Positions 1 through 9,133 of a DNA stretch of 64,000 bases are shown here, piece by piece. Origin of the DNA: Roseococcus thiosulfatophilus (GTDB lineage Bacteria > Pseudomonadota > Alphaproteobacteria > Acetobacterales > Acetobacteraceae); contig NZ_JAFFQY010000008.1 of the NCBI RefSeq assembly GCF_017311575.1, positions 1-64,000 on the forward strand. The letters run 5' to 3'. Positions within the stretch are counted from its first letter, which is position 1. Every line of letters starts with the position of its first letter. Under the pieces are notes generated by a model. The model was not told the origin of the DNA. It saw only the letters and a program-made list of their open reading frames with translations, and made no database searches. The position numbers and the translations under genes were made by a program.

Positions 1-1
1 C

Positions 2-1069
2 AGCCACGTCATGTTCCAATGCTCGGGCAGCGAGGCCAATGACGCGGCCATCAAGGTCATCTGGTATTACAACAACCTGCGCGGCAAGCCGCAGAAGAAG
101 AAGCTGATCGGACGCATCCGGGGCTATCACGGCAACACCGTTGCCACCGCATCGCTGTCCGGCCAGCCGCACATGCAGGCGGATTTCGACCTGCCGTATG
201 GGGACAGGTTCCTGCACGTCTCCAACCCGCACTACTACCGCTTCCATGAGGCGGGCGAGACGGAGCGCGAGTTCTCGGCCCGCATGGCGGCGGAACTGGA
301 AGCCCTGATCGAGCGCGAGGGCGCCGACACCATCGCCGCCTTCTTCGCCGAGCCGGTGCAGGGCGGTGGCGGCGCCATCACCCCGCCCGAGGGGTATTTC
401 GACCTCATCCAGCCCATCCTGAAGAAGCATGACATCCTCTTCGTGGCCGATGAGGTGATCTGCGGCTTCGGCCGCACCGGCAACCTCTGGGGCTGCGAGA
501 CCTATGGCATCACGCCGGACATCCTGACCTGCGCGAAGCAGCTCACGGCCGCCTACCAGCCGCTTTCCGCCACGCTCATCAGCCGGCCCATCCAGGAGGC
601 GCTGGTCGCGGGCTCCAAGAAGCATGGCAGCTTCGGCCATGGCTTCACCTATGGCGGGCACCCCGTGGCCTGCGCGGTGGGGCTGGAGACGCTGGCCATC
701 TATGAGGAGCGCGACATGGTCGGCCATGTGCGCGCCGTCTCGCCCGCCTTCCTCGACGGGCTCGCCGCCTTCCGCGACCACCCGCTGGTGGGCGATGTCC
801 GTGGCGTGGGGCTGATCGCCGGCGTGGAGCTCATGGCCGACAAGGCCACGCGCGCGCCCTTCGCCCCCTCGCGCAAGGTCGGCGTGCTGGTGCAGAACAA
901 GTGCCATGAGGCCGGACTGATCGTCCGCGCCATCGGCGACCGCATCGCCTTCACGCCCCCGCTCATCATCACCAAGGCCGAGATCCAGGACATGTGCCGC
1001 CGCTTCGGCGAGGGCCTGGACGCCGCCTGGGCCGAGCTGGGACCAGAAGCCAGGGCCGCCGCGGAGTGA
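2..1069 (+). CDS. Class III pyridoxal-phosphate aminotransferase, 5' part missing
   Basis: The gene enters the window already open; the visible 355 or so codons are the C-terminal three quarters of a fold-type I aminotransferase. Seen: the GSEAND segment that cradles the cofactor phosphate, the G-Y-H-G-N-T motif, the Asp of LFVADEVICGFGRTG that binds the pyridine nitrogen, and the lysine of the CAKQLTAAYQPL segment that would form the Schiff base. Families of this type use amines or omega-amino acids as donors and pyruvate or 2-oxoglutarate as acceptors (annotated as omega-transaminase or aspartate aminotransferase family). The exact substrate cannot be read from sequence. A small hairpin follows the stop and the next gene starts 72 bases later. 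Confidence 0.9.
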   Translation, partial: SHVMFQCSGSEANDAAIKVIWYYNNLRGKPQKKKLIGRIRGYHGNTVATASLSGQPHMQADFDLPYGDRFLHVSNPHYYRFHEAGETEREFSARMAAELEALIEREGADTIAAFFAEPVQGGGGAITPPEGYFDLIQPILKKHDILFVADEVICGFGRTGNLWGCETYGITPDILTCAKQLTAAYQPLSATLISRPIQEALVAGSKKHGSFGHGFTYGGHPVACAVGLETLAIYEERDMVGHVRAVSPAFLDGLAAFRDHPLVGDVRGVGLIAGVELMADKATRAPFAPSRKVGVLVQNKCHEAGLIVRAIGDRIAFTPPLIITKAEIQDMCRRFGEGLDAAWAELGPEARAAAE

Positions 1070-1074
1070 TTCCA

Positions 1075-1095
1075 CCAGAGGTTACAAGCCTCTGG
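1075..1095 (+). terminator. Possible terminator hairpin after the aminotransferase
   Basis: A perfect 7-bp stem, CCAGAGG and CCTCTGG, encloses a 7-base loop six bases after the stop codon. It lacks a T-run, so it is only a terminator-like hairpin; it could equally be an RNA 3'-end stabiliser. Confidence 0.35.
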
Positions 1096-1141
1096 CGCAG
1101 AGCAGCCCCGCGCGTTCAGGTATGCCTCGCAAAGCGGGACG

Positions 1142-3778
1142 ATGGCCGCTAATATAGGCGCCATGGCCCCCACGAAGCCACTTCTTGAGACGCGGCGGAA
1201 GGCCGGGGCTCCTGCCCCGCGCCGCTCCACACGCCTCTACCCGACCGTGGCGGCCATCGTGATCCTGTGCCTGCTGGGCGTCTGGGGCATCGTCACCTAC
1301 CGCGGCCACACCGAGGCGCAGCGCGAGGCGGAGCGCCTGACCGAGGCCGTCGCCGTCGCCCTGTCGGACCAGCTCACCCGCGCCATCCAGACCGTGGACC
1401 TCATGCTGCTGGACGTGGCCGAGCGCCCGCGGGAACGCGTGGCGGCGGCGCTGGCCGGCGAACGCTCCAGCCTGCTGGGAGACCTCACCCAGCTTCGCGC
1501 GCTGGGTGTCACGGACACGGGCGGCGTGGTCCTCCATGCCACGGCGGACCCGCTGGTGGGCGTGGACCTCGCAAACCGCGACTGGTTCCGCCTGCTGCGC
1601 TTCGGCGGGCAGCAACTGCGCCTGGGCCCGCCCGAGGCCGGGCGCTTCCTCTCCGGCACCAACCCGCGCGCCATCGCGGAGAGCGGGCTGTGGTCCATTC
1701 CCCTCGCCCGCGCCATCCGCACCCCCACGGGCGAGTTCGACGGCGCGGTCGTGGCGCTGCTGAACCCCGACTACCTGATCTCCATCTCGCAGCAATACGC
1801 CAGCGCCTTCGGCGTGACGGTGCGGCTGCACGCCTTCAACGGCGCGCTGCTGGTGCGCTCGGACGGGGCGCGCGAGGGCATCGGGACCATCCATCCGGGC
1901 GCCTGGCCCTTCCGCAACTTCCTCCCCCGGCGCGAAAGCGGCACCTTCACCGGCCCCGACCAGGATGGCCTCGACATCATCGGCAGCTTCGCCGTAACGC
2001 GGCAGGGTCTGTTCGTGGTGGAGGTGGTGCGCCGCCAGGACGACGCCTTCGACGGCACACGGGCGTTGAGCCTGCTGCTGCTGGTGGGTATCGGCGTGGC
2101 GGGGCTGGCCATCCTCGGCGCGCTGGCGCTGGTCATCCGCCAGGCGCAGGCGCTGGAGGCCCAGGGCCGCCGCCTCAAGGAAAGCGAACGCCAGGCCCGC
2201 GCCGCCTCCCGCGCCAAGGAGGATTTCCTGGCCAGCATGAGCCACGAGATCCGCACGCCCATGAATGGCGTGATCGGCATGACCGGCCTGCTGCTGGACA
2301 CGCGCCTGGACCCCCTGCAGCGCCGCTATGGCGAGACCATCCAGAACTCGGCCGAGCACCTGCTGATGGTGCTGAACGACATTCTGGACCTGTCCAAGCT
2401 CGAGGCCGGCGCGGTGGAGCTGGAACGCGTGCCCTTCGACCTGGAGCGCGAAATCGGCACCATCGTCGAACTCTTCGCCCCCCGCGCCGCCACCAAGGAT
2501 GTGGAGCTGGTGGTGGCACTGGACCCCTCCATGCCCGCCCAGGTGGTGGGCGACCCCGGGCGCTTCCGCCAGGTGCTGTTCAACCTGGTCGGCAATGCGG
2601 TGAAGTTCACCGAGCATGGCTGGATCGAGTTGGAGATCAGCGCCGAACGCCTGCGCGGCAAGCGCGAGTGGCTGCTGCGCTGCCACGTGCTGGACACCGG
2701 CATCGGGCTCGAGGCCCACCAGATCCCGCATCTGTTCGAACGCTTCACCCAGGCCGATGCCTCGATCAACCGCAAATATGGCGGCACGGGGCTGGGGCTC
2801 GCCATCTGCAAGCGCCTGGCGGAGGAGATGGGCGGCAACATCGAGGCCGCCCCGCGCGATGCGACCCTGCCGCGCGGTGGCGGCAGCCGCTTCACCTTCA
2901 CGCTCCGCACCGGCGTCTCCGCCACGCCGACCGAGCCACCGCGCACCGATGGCCTCGTCGGGCTGCGCGTGCTGGTGGTGGATGACCTCGAGATCAACCG
3001 CGAGATCCTGGTGCGGCAGCTGACGGCCATGGGCGCGCTGGCCATCGCCGTGCCCGACGCGACGAGCGCCATGCAGACCATCCTCGCGGCGGCCGAGGCC
3101 AACCAGTCCGTACAGGCCATGGTGCTGGACGGGCAGCTGGGCGAGACCAACGGCCTCGACCTCGCGCGCCGCGTCCGCGCCACGCAGGGCATCCCGCGCA
3201 TGGCCATCCTGCTGTGCAGTTCCGGCGCGGACCTCGCGCGCGAACAGCCGCATGAGGGGCTGGTGGACGCCATGCTGCTGAAGCCCACCCTGCCCGCCCG
3301 GCTGCGCGACGCCCTGCTGCACGCCACGCGCGCACCCGGCACGGCCGCGCCGGCCCCCGCCCCCGCGCCCGAACCCGCCGCCGAGATGCCGCGCCGCCAT
3401 GTGCTGCTGGTCGAGGACAACCCGACCAACCAGATGGTCATGCGCGCGCTGCTCGGCAAAATGAACTGCGAGGTGGTGGTGGCGGGCGATGGCGACGAGG
3501 GCGTCACCATCGCCGAGGCCCATGCCTTCGACCTCGTCCTCATGGACCTGCAGATGCCGGTGGTGGACGGGCTGGAGGCGACCCGCCGCATCCGCGCCGG
3601 CGACGGGCCGAACAAGCGGGCCCCCATCATCGGCCTGACGGCGGCGGTGGGGCTGGTCTATGAACGGCAATGCCGCGCGGCCGGCATGGATGACTACCTG
3701 CCCAAACCCGTGCAGCGGGCCGCGCTGCTCGAACGCATCGCCGCCGCGCCGCATGGCGCCCTGGCTCCGGTGGGCTGA
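1142..3778 (+). CDS. Hybrid sensor histidine kinase with periplasmic sensor and two receiver domains
   Basis: The 878-residue protein starts with a membrane helix (about residues 33-52), then a roughly 250-residue periplasmic Cache-like sensor, then a second membrane helix (about 308-330). The dimerisation domain carries the phospho-acceptor His368 in MSHEIRTP; the ATPase domain follows with its N box (NLVGNAVKF) and the G-G-T-G-L-G-L box. Two receiver domains come after: REC1 (about 607-725, phospho-acceptor Asp663 in VLDGQ) and REC2 (about 753-870, Asp802 in LMDLQMP), both with the acidic pair and the conserved lysine. No Hpt domain is present, so the phosphorelay must continue through a separate protein. 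An alternative start lies 7 codons downstream at 1163. The ligand is unknown. Confidence 0.9.
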   Translation: MAANIGAMAPTKPLLETRRKAGAPAPRRSTRLYPTVAAIVILCLLGVWGIVTYRGHTEAQREAERLTEAVAVALSDQLTRAIQTVDLMLLDVAERPRERVAAALAGERSSLLGDLTQLRALGVTDTGGVVLHATADPLVGVDLANRDWFRLLRFGGQQLRLGPPEAGRFLSGTNPRAIAESGLWSIPLARAIRTPTGEFDGAVVALLNPDYLISISQQYASAFGVTVRLHAFNGALLVRSDGAREGIGTIHPGAWPFRNFLPRRESGTFTGPDQDGLDIIGSFAVTRQGLFVVEVVRRQDDAFDGTRALSLLLLVGIGVAGLAILGALALVIRQAQALEAQGRRLKESERQARAASRAKEDFLASMSHEIRTPMNGVIGMTGLLLDTRLDPLQRRYGETIQNSAEHLLMVLNDILDLSKLEAGAVELERVPFDLEREIGTIVELFAPRAATKDVELVVALDPSMPAQVVGDPGRFRQVLFNLVGNAVKFTEHGWIELEISAERLRGKREWLLRCHVLDTGIGLEAHQIPHLFERFTQADASINRKYGGTGLGLAICKRLAEEMGGNIEAAPRDATLPRGGGSRFTFTLRTGVSATPTEPPRTDGLVGLRVLVVDDLEINREILVRQLTAMGALAIAVPDATSAMQTILAAAEANQSVQAMVLDGQLGETNGLDLARRVRATQGIPRMAILLCSSGADLAREQPHEGLVDAMLLKPTLPARLRDALLHATRAPGTAAPAPAPAPEPAAEMPRRHVLLVEDNPTNQMVMRALLGKMNCEVVVAGDGDEGVTIAEAHAFDLVLMDLQMPVVDGLEATRRIRAGDGPNKRAPIIGLTAAVGLVYERQCRAAGMDDYLPKPVQRAALLERIAAAPHGALAPVG

Positions 3779-4357
3779 TCAACCCTCCCAGACCACCTCG
3801 CAAGGCAGACCCGCGCGCAGCCAGAGCGTGGCGGGGCCTGGCCCCCGCGCGGCGGGCGCATGCGGCAGGCCCCAGCGCAGCGCGGCGCGCGGCAGGGGGC
3901 CGCGCAGGGCGCGCAGGCGCGGTTCCGTCAGCGCCTCCAGATGGGGCAGCGTGACCCAGGCGGCCTCGCCCGCCGCCAGGCGCAGCACCGGCCGCGCGCC
4001 GTCCGCCCCCAGCGCCACCACCGCGCCATGGCCCAGGATGCGCGCGGCCTGCCAGTGAGGCTCCGGCGGCGCGTCCCAGGCGCGCAGGGCGGGACGGCCG
4101 TGCTGGTCCAGCGAGAGGGCGATGGGCGCGCCCTCCGCCCGCAGCGCCACGAGGCCGGAGGCGGCGCATTCCACCCAGCCCGCGCGCAGCAGCGCCCCCG
4201 GCAGGCGGGCGGCGCCCACCCTCAGCACCGAAAGGGGCGCCGGGCGCGGCAAATGCAGCGCCAGCGTGCCAGCCTCCGGCGCCTCCAGGCGGAAGGGCGC
4301 CTCGCCCAGCCAGAACCGGGCGGGGCCGGGCGGGCGGTCCAGGATCAGGCGGCGCAT
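3779..4357 (-). CDS. Unknown protein, last gene of the PuuD-RluB-RsmD-glycosyltransferase operon
   Basis: A 192-residue protein rich in Ala, Leu, Arg and Pro that I do not recognise. It has no signal peptide, no membrane helix and only two cysteines, and is built of short hydrophobic stretches suggesting a beta-rich fold. Its start overlaps the end of the glycosyltransferase gene by 13 bases, so the two are probably co-translated and the protein may act with that enzyme. Its stop abuts the stop of the convergent hybrid kinase gene with no gap. The close operon junction and sensible start are the main reasons to believe it is real. Confidence 0.65.
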   Translation of the reverse strand: MRRLILDRPPGPARFWLGEAPFRLEAPEAGTLALHLPRPAPLSVLRVGAARLPGALLRAGWVECAASGLVALRAEGAPIALSLDQHGRPALRAWDAPPEPHWQAARILGHGAVVALGADGARPVLRLAAGEAAWVTLPHLEALTEPRLRALRGPLPRAALRWGLPHAPAARGPGPATLWLRAGLPCEVVWEG

Positions 4358-5421
4358 CTGGCGGCCTCGGCCTCGATCAGGCGGGCGGTGAGGGCGATCA
4401 TGCTTGCCTCGTCACAGGCCTCCGCCACCGCGCGCGCCGCGGCCACGCGGGCGGCGGTGCCCGCGCGGTCGGCCAGCAGGGCACGGAAGGCGGCGGCGAT
4501 GGCCTCGGCCTCGCGCGGGATGATGCGCGCCACCGCCTCGGGCGCCGGCCAGGCTTCCAGCGCGGCGCGGGTGGCGAGGATGGGGCAGCCGGCCCGCGCC
4601 GCCTCCAGCAGCACCAGCGGCGCGCCCTCATGCCGCGAGGGCAGCACCAGGGCGTCGGCCGAGGCAAGCAGCGCCGGCACATCCGCCACCTGGCCCAGCA
4701 GCCGCACCCCGGCGGCGGCGAGGGCGGGGGCGAAGGGCCCCTCCCCCGCCAGGGCCAGCAGGCCGGGCGCCACCGCCCAGGAGAGGGCGGGGGCTAGGTG
4801 CGCGCCCTTGCGGTCATCGAGGCGCCCCACCTGCACCAGCAGCGGAACGCCCGAGGGCAGGTTGAAGCGGGCACGGTCCGCCACGGGGGCGGGCGCGGGT
4901 GGCAGCCCGTTGGGCACCACCGCCACCTGGCCATGCGGCAGGTCGAACAGCGCCTCCAGCCGCCGCGCGGCGGGTGCGGAGACGGCGGCCCAGCCCACGC
5001 GCAGCCCGGCCACCAGCGCGGCCTCGGCCTGGGTGGAGTTCCAGTCCACGCGGACCAGATGCGCCACGGCCAGGGTGGGAAGCGCGGCCTCCGACAGCGC
5101 CCGCAGCGCGCCCAGCGCGGCATTGGGCAGGGGGCAGCAGACCAGCGCGGCGTCCGCTCCGCGCAGGAAGGGGCGCAAAGCCTCGCCTTGCCGCGCCAGG
5201 GCGACGGCCAGCGGCGCGTCAGGATCCATGTGCAGCGCGGCGGGATGGGTGGCGCAGCCGGAAAGGGCCGCGCCCGCGGCGGCCAGCGTGGCGGGTTCGG
5301 CCACCACCAGCACCTCGACCCCCATGCGCGCCAGGCCGCGTGCCACCTGCAGGGTCTGCGCCTCCGCGCCGCCGAAGCCGGGCGAGGGCACCACGACCAG
5401 CAGGCGGCGCAGCGCGATCAT
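4345..5421 (-). CDS. Family 4-like glycosyltransferase
   Basis: A 358-residue GT-B protein. The N-terminal half has the PSPGFGGAEAQ loop typical of GT4 enzymes. The C-terminal half has the VGRLDDRKG segment and the E-x7-E nucleotide-sugar site (E of RHEGAP to E of LLEA). It would transfer a sugar from a nucleotide sugar to an unknown acceptor. The start was placed at 5421, where ATG overlaps the TGA of rsmD (ATGA); the open frame continues upstream but that stretch is antisense-phase reading through rsmD. A glycosyltransferase in an rRNA-modification operon is unusual, and no other cell-envelope gene lies nearby to name its product. Confidence 0.85.
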   Translation of the reverse strand: MIALRRLLVVVPSPGFGGAEAQTLQVARGLARMGVEVLVVAEPATLAAAGAALSGCATHPAALHMDPDAPLAVALARQGEALRPFLRGADAALVCCPLPNAALGALRALSEAALPTLAVAHLVRVDWNSTQAEAALVAGLRVGWAAVSAPAARRLEALFDLPHGQVAVVPNGLPPAPAPVADRARFNLPSGVPLLVQVGRLDDRKGAHLAPALSWAVAPGLLALAGEGPFAPALAAAGVRLLGQVADVPALLASADALVLPSRHEGAPLVLLEAARAGCPILATRAALEAWPAPEAVARIIPREAEAIAAAFRALLADRAGTAARVAAARAVAEACDEASMIALTARLIEAEAARCAA

Positions 5422-5966
5422 CCGCCCAGGACCAGCAGCCGCGCCTTGCCATGGGCGCGTTCGGCCAGCACCGGGAAGCGGGTTTCGGGCGCCTCGTCCT
5501 TGGGGCCGAGCTCGGTGCAGATGATGGCCCCGGGCGCGAACCAGCCGGCCGCGTCCAGCGCGTCCAAGGCGGGCTTCAGCAGACCGGCGCCATAGGGCGG
5601 GTCGAGGAAGGCGAGCGTGCAGGGCGTGGCCGCGCGCGGCGGCTTCGTCGCATCCACCGCCAGCACCCGCGCCTTCGCCCCCGCGCAGGCCGCGATGTTG
5701 GCGCGCAGCGCGGACAGGGCCGCGCGGTCCTTCTCCAGGAAGGTGGCCTCCGCCGCCCCGCGCGACAGCGCCTCCAGCCCATAGGCCCCGGTGCCGGCGA
5801 AGGCGTCCAGCACCACGGCCCCCTCCACGAGTTCCCGCCCCGCCCAGGGGGCATGCCAGAGCATGTCGAACAGCGCCTGGCGCGCGCGGATGGCGGTGGG
5901 ACGGGTGCCGAGGCCTTCGGGGGCCAGCAGCCGCCTGCCCTTCCAGGCGCCGGCAATGATCCGCAT
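5418..5966 (-). CDS. rsmD: 16S rRNA (guanine966-N2)-methyltransferase RsmD
   Basis: This 182-residue protein has the usual RsmD length and order: MRIIAGAWKGR start, the TRPTAIRARQALFDML segment, the SAM-binding motif LDAFAGTGAYGLEALSRGA, and the catalytic DPPYG motif of N2-guanine and N6-adenine methyltransferases. It methylates G966 of 16S rRNA during small-subunit assembly. Its start overlaps the rluB stop by one base (TGATG) and its stop overlaps the glycosyltransferase start. The rluB-rsmD pairing is common in alphaproteobacteria. Confidence 0.95.
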   Translation of the reverse strand: MRIIAGAWKGRRLLAPEGLGTRPTAIRARQALFDMLWHAPWAGRELVEGAVVLDAFAGTGAYGLEALSRGAAEATFLEKDRAALSALRANIAACAGAKARVLAVDATKPPRAATPCTLAFLDPPYGAGLLKPALDALDAAGWFAPGAIICTELGPKDEAPETRFPVLAERAHGKARLLVLGG

Positions 5967-6829
5967 CAGCGCTTGCGGACCGGCGCCGCCAGCCCAAGCT
6001 GCTCGCGCACCACCTTCGGGTTCACCTCCTCCACCGCGCCACGCTCCATGGTGCCGAGCTGGAAGGGGCCATAGGCCACGCGGATGAGGCGCGAGACCTC
6101 GAGGCCCAGATAGGCCATGACGCGGCGGATCTCGCGGTTCTTGCCCTCATGCAGGGCCACGGTCAGCCAGGCGTTGTCGCCCTTCTTGGAATCGAGCCCC
6201 GCCTCGATGGGCGCGTAGCGGATGCCCTCGATGGTCACGCCCTGGGCCAGGGCCTCCAGCGCCTTCTCGTTCACCAGGCCGAAGACGCGCACGCGGTAGC
6301 GCCGCACCCAGCCATTGGAGGGCAGCTCCAGCCGCCGCGCCAAGGCGCCGTCATTGGTGAGCAGCAGCAGCCCCTCGCTGTTGTAGTCGAGCCGGCCGAT
6401 GGAGATAAGGCGCGGCAAATCCTCCGGCAGCTTCTCGAAGACGGTGGGGCGGCCTTCCGGGTCCTTGTGGGTGGTCATCAGCCCGGCGGGCTTGTGGTAG
6501 CGGAAGAGGCGCGTGCGCTCCGGCTCGTTCACCGCCTTGCCGTCCACGGTGACGATGTCGCCGGGCTGGACGAAGGTGGCGGGCTGGGTGACCGGCTTGC
6601 CCTCCAGCGTCACGCGGCCCTCGGCGATGATCTTTTCCGCGTCGCGGCGTGAGGCGACGCCGGCGCGGGCCAGCCATTTGGCGATGCGTTCGCCGGCCGG
6701 GTTGGCGGATGTCTCCTCCGGCCGATTCAGCCCTCCGGGCTTCGTCCTCCGGCCATCGGACGGCGCTTCGCCCGGCGGACGGGGCTCTGGCTTGCGGCCG
6801 CGGGGAGCTGGCTTCTTTGCGTCAACCAC
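5966..6829 (-). CDS. rluB: 23S rRNA pseudouridine synthase, RluB/RsuA family
   Basis: The 287-residue protein has a charged, Pro-rich N-terminal tail (about residues 1-45), an S4 RNA-binding domain (IAKWLARAGVASRRDAEKII) and the catalytic domain with GRLDYNSEGLLLLTNDG, whose Asp is the nucleophile of the RsuA/RluB/RluE/RluF family. The likely target is U2605 of 23S rRNA. The start is GTG at 6829 with a strong GGAGG six bases upstream; that Shine-Dalgarno lies in the end of the preceding amidotransferase gene, which overlaps by 8 bases. Confidence 0.92.
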   Translation of the reverse strand: MVDAKKPAPRGRKPEPRPPGEAPSDGRRTKPGGLNRPEETSANPAGERIAKWLARAGVASRRDAEKIIAEGRVTLEGKPVTQPATFVQPGDIVTVDGKAVNEPERTRLFRYHKPAGLMTTHKDPEGRPTVFEKLPEDLPRLISIGRLDYNSEGLLLLTNDGALARRLELPSNGWVRRYRVRVFGLVNEKALEALAQGVTIEGIRYAPIEAGLDSKKGDNAWLTVALHEGKNREIRRVMAYLGLEVSRLIRVAYGPFQLGTMERGAVEEVNPKVVREQLGLAAPVRKR

Positions 6830-7538
6830 GGCACGCCTCCACGAAGGCCTTGAGGATCAACGGGTCGGCCGGGTCCACCGCATATTCGGGGTGCCACTGC
6901 ACGCCGAGCGCGAAGCGGTGCGCGGGGGCCTCGATGCCCTCGATCAGCCCATCCGGCGCGCGGGCGTTGACCACCAGCCCCTCGCCCACGCTCCGCACCG
7001 CCTGGTGGTGCGCGGAGTTCACCGCCATGCGCGCGCGGCCCGTGATGCGCGCCAGCAGCGTGCCGGGTGCCACCTCCACCTCATGCCCCGGCTCGGTGCG
7101 GGGGTTGGGTTGTTCATGGGCGATGTCGGAGGGCGCCTCGTCCGGGATGTGCTGGTGCAGGGTGGCGCCGAGCGCCACCGCCAGAAGCTGCTGCCCGCCG
7201 CAGATGCCCAGCACCGGCATGTCGCGCGCCAGGGCGGCGCGGGTCGCGGCCAGTTCGAAATCGGTCCGGCCGGGCTTCAGCACCACCTTGGGGTGGGGTT
7301 CGCCGCCGCCCCAAAGTGCGGGGTCCACGTCGAAGGCGCCGCCCGTCACCAGCAGCCCGTCCAGCGCGGCCAGGTAGTCCAGCGCCAGTTCGGGCGCATG
7401 GGGCAAGGCCACCGGCAGCCCGCCGGCCGCGATGACGGCGGAAAAATAGTTCTGGCGCAGCGCATACCAGGGCAGCTTCGACCAGCCGCCGGCCGCCTCG
7501 CTGTCCAGGGTCAGGCCGATGAGGGGGCGTTTCTCCAT
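6822..7538 (-). CDS. Class I glutamine amidotransferase-like hydrolase (gamma-glutamyl-GABA hydrolase family)
   Basis: A 238-residue peptidase C26 family protein. Seen: the nucleophile elbow LGICGGQQ with Cys113 and the C-terminal QWHPEY providing the catalytic His and Glu. Family members such as PuuD hydrolyse gamma-glutamyl-GABA in putrescine breakdown. No other putrescine genes are near, and the gene leads an rRNA-modification operon, so the substrate remains open. It is divergent from tadA, with 71 bases between the two starts. Confidence 0.88.
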   Translation of the reverse strand: MEKRPLIGLTLDSEAAGGWSKLPWYALRQNYFSAVIAAGGLPVALPHAPELALDYLAALDGLLVTGGAFDVDPALWGGGEPHPKVVLKPGRTDFELAATRAALARDMPVLGICGGQQLLAVALGATLHQHIPDEAPSDIAHEQPNPRTEPGHEVEVAPGTLLARITGRARMAVNSAHHQAVRSVGEGLVVNARAPDGLIEGIEAPAHRFALGVQWHPEYAVDPADPLILKAFVEACRG

Positions 7539-7609
7539 GCGCCCTTGTGACGCGGGGGCGGCGCCCGCCGCAAGTGGCGCGGCCGCGACTTCTGCGGCAC
7601 AAGCGCCCC

Positions 7610-8050
7610 ATGTCGCCCATGGAGATCGCGCTGGAAGAGGCCCGCGCCGCCGCCCTGCGGGGCGAGGTGCCGGTGGGCGCCGTCATCACCGACGCCAGCG
7701 GCGCGGTGCTGGCCCGCGCGGGCAATGAGGTGGAGGCGCGGCACGACCCCTCCGCCCATGCCGAAATCCTGGCCATGCGCGCCGCCGCGGCCCTGCGCGC
7801 CGACAAGCACCTGGAGGACGCGACGCTCTGGGTCACGCTGGAGCCCTGCGCCATGTGCGCCCAGGCGGCCAGCCTGTTCCGGGTGCGGCGCGTGGTCTTC
7901 GGCGCCTATGATCCGAAATCGGGCGGGGTGGAGCATGGCGCCCGCGTCTTCGTCCACCGCCAATGCCACCACGCGCCGGAGGTGGTGGGCGGCGTGCGCG
8001 AGGCCGAGGCGGCGGCGCTGTTGCGCGACTTCTTCGCGGCCCGGCGCTGA
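7610..8050 (+). CDS. tadA: tRNA-specific adenosine deaminase TadA
   Basis: A 146-residue zinc deaminase that converts A34 to inosine in tRNA-Arg(ACG). Zinc ligands and the proton shuttle are visible: His50 and Glu52 (HAE), Cys80 and Cys83 (PCAMC). The frame is open 21 codons further upstream, but the ATG at 7610 (MSPMEIALEEA) matches family starts and leaves room for a divergent promoter shared with the amidotransferase gene. Confidence 0.95.
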   Translation: MSPMEIALEEARAAALRGEVPVGAVITDASGAVLARAGNEVEARHDPSAHAEILAMRAAAALRADKHLEDATLWVTLEPCAMCAQAASLFRVRRVVFGAYDPKSGGVEHGARVFVHRQCHHAPEVVGGVREAEAAALLRDFFAARR

Positions 8051-8073
8051 CCCGCGCCGCCGCTCCGCCCGCG

Positions 8074-9012
8074 CTACGCCTCGTGGATGGCCACCACCGG
8101 CGCCGCCCCGGACCGCGCCACACCGCGATACATGCCCGCCGTGTTGAAGGGAAGCGCCGCGTTCCCCGCCGCATCCACCGCGATCAGCCCGCCCCGCCCG
8201 CCCGCCGCCGGCACATCGGTGCCGATCACCCGCGCGCAGGCCTGTTCCAGCGTCTCGCCCAGATGGCGCATGCGGGCGCTGATCTCATGCGCGGCGGCGG
8301 CGCGGATGAAGGCCTCGCCCGTGCCGGTGCAGGAAATGGCGACGGTGCCATCCGCCCAGGTGCCGGCGCCGAAGACCGGGCAATCGCCCACCCGCCCCGG
8401 CCGCTTGTTGGTCATGCCGCCCGTGGAGGTCGCGGCCGCCAGCCGCCCGGCGGCATCGCGCGCCACGGCGCCCACGGTCCCTGTCCGCGCGGGCACGTCG
8501 TGGTCCAGCGCCACCTGGTCCTGCGCGCGAGCGGCCTGGAGCTGCGCCAGGCGGTGGTCGGTGCGGAAATAGTCCGCGGGCGCCGCCTCCAGCCCGGCCG
8601 CCGCGGCGAAGGCATCGGCCGCCGTACCGGCCAGCAGCACATGCCGCCCCGTCTCCAGCACCGCCCGCGCCGCGCGGATGGGGTTGCGGGGGCGCGTCAC
8701 GCCCGTCACGGCGCCGGCCTTGCCCTCGCCCAGCATCAGCGCCGCGTCCATCTCGATGGTGCCGTCCGAGGTGAAGGTGCTGCCGCGCCCGGCGTTGAAC
8801 AGCGGGCAATCCTCCAGGGCGCGGACGGCCTCCACCACCGCATCCCCCGCCGTGCCGCCGGCGCGCAGCACGGCCGCACCCGCCTCCAGCGCCGCCATCA
8901 GCCCGGCGCGATACTCCGCCTCCTTGCCGCCGGTCAGCGCGGCGCGCGGAATGGTGCCCGCGCCCCCGTGAATGGCGAGCGTCCAGCCCGCCGCCTGCGT
9001 GTCCATCATCAT
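8074..9012 (-). CDS. Isoaspartyl peptidase / L-asparaginase, Ntn-hydrolase type
   Basis: A 312-residue Thr-dependent asparaginase precursor. The N-terminal AIHGGAGTI segment and the GTVGAVA motif, whose Thr becomes the nucleophile after self-cleavage, identify the family. So does the STGGMTNK oxyanion segment. It hydrolyses asparagine and beta-aspartyl dipeptides formed by protein ageing. Three consecutive ATG codons (9012, 9009, 9006) follow GGAGG; spacing favours the second or third, so the first residue is uncertain by two. The gene is divergent from a Bug-family gene. Confidence 0.92.
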   Translation of the reverse strand: MMMDTQAAGWTLAIHGGAGTIPRAALTGGKEAEYRAGLMAALEAGAAVLRAGGTAGDAVVEAVRALEDCPLFNAGRGSTFTSDGTIEMDAALMLGEGKAGAVTGVTRPRNPIRAARAVLETGRHVLLAGTAADAFAAAAGLEAAPADYFRTDHRLAQLQAARAQDQVALDHDVPARTGTVGAVARDAAGRLAAATSTGGMTNKRPGRVGDCPVFGAGTWADGTVAISCTGTGEAFIRAAAAHEISARMRHLGETLEQACARVIGTDVPAAGGRGGLIAVDAAGNAALPFNTAGMYRGVARSGAAPVVAIHEA

Positions 9013-9053
9013 ATCCTCCTGCACGGCCAGCATTCGCCGCGCACGCCCGCGCC

Positions 9054-9078
9054 GCAAGCCGCTTGCCCAAGCCGCTTG
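9054..9078. promoter_or_regulatory. Tandem palindromes in a divergent promoter region
   Basis: Two copies of CAAGCCGCTTG (9055-9065 and 9068-9078) lie 13 bases apart. Each is a perfect inverted repeat CAAGC-C-GCTTG; the first extends to 13 bp. They sit between the divergent starts of the asparaginase and the Bug protein genes, where an operator would be expected. No regulator gene is adjacent. Confidence 0.4.
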
Positions 9079-9133
9079 CGGGGCGCCCCGGTTCCGCCTA
9101 TCCGCGAAAACACCCGAGGGAAGGAAACCGCAC

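Noticed and set aside
1082-3754. An 890-codon open frame antisense to the hybrid kinase
   Set aside because: Long antisense frames are common at about 70% G+C. The translation is His/Gln/Gly-rich without any domain, while the plus strand has a complete kinase.
5422-5997. N-terminal extension of the glycosyltransferase frame through rsmD
   Set aside because: The extension is Arg/Gly-rich out-of-phase reading of rsmD. The ATGA junction at 5421 gives a normal GT4 N-terminus.
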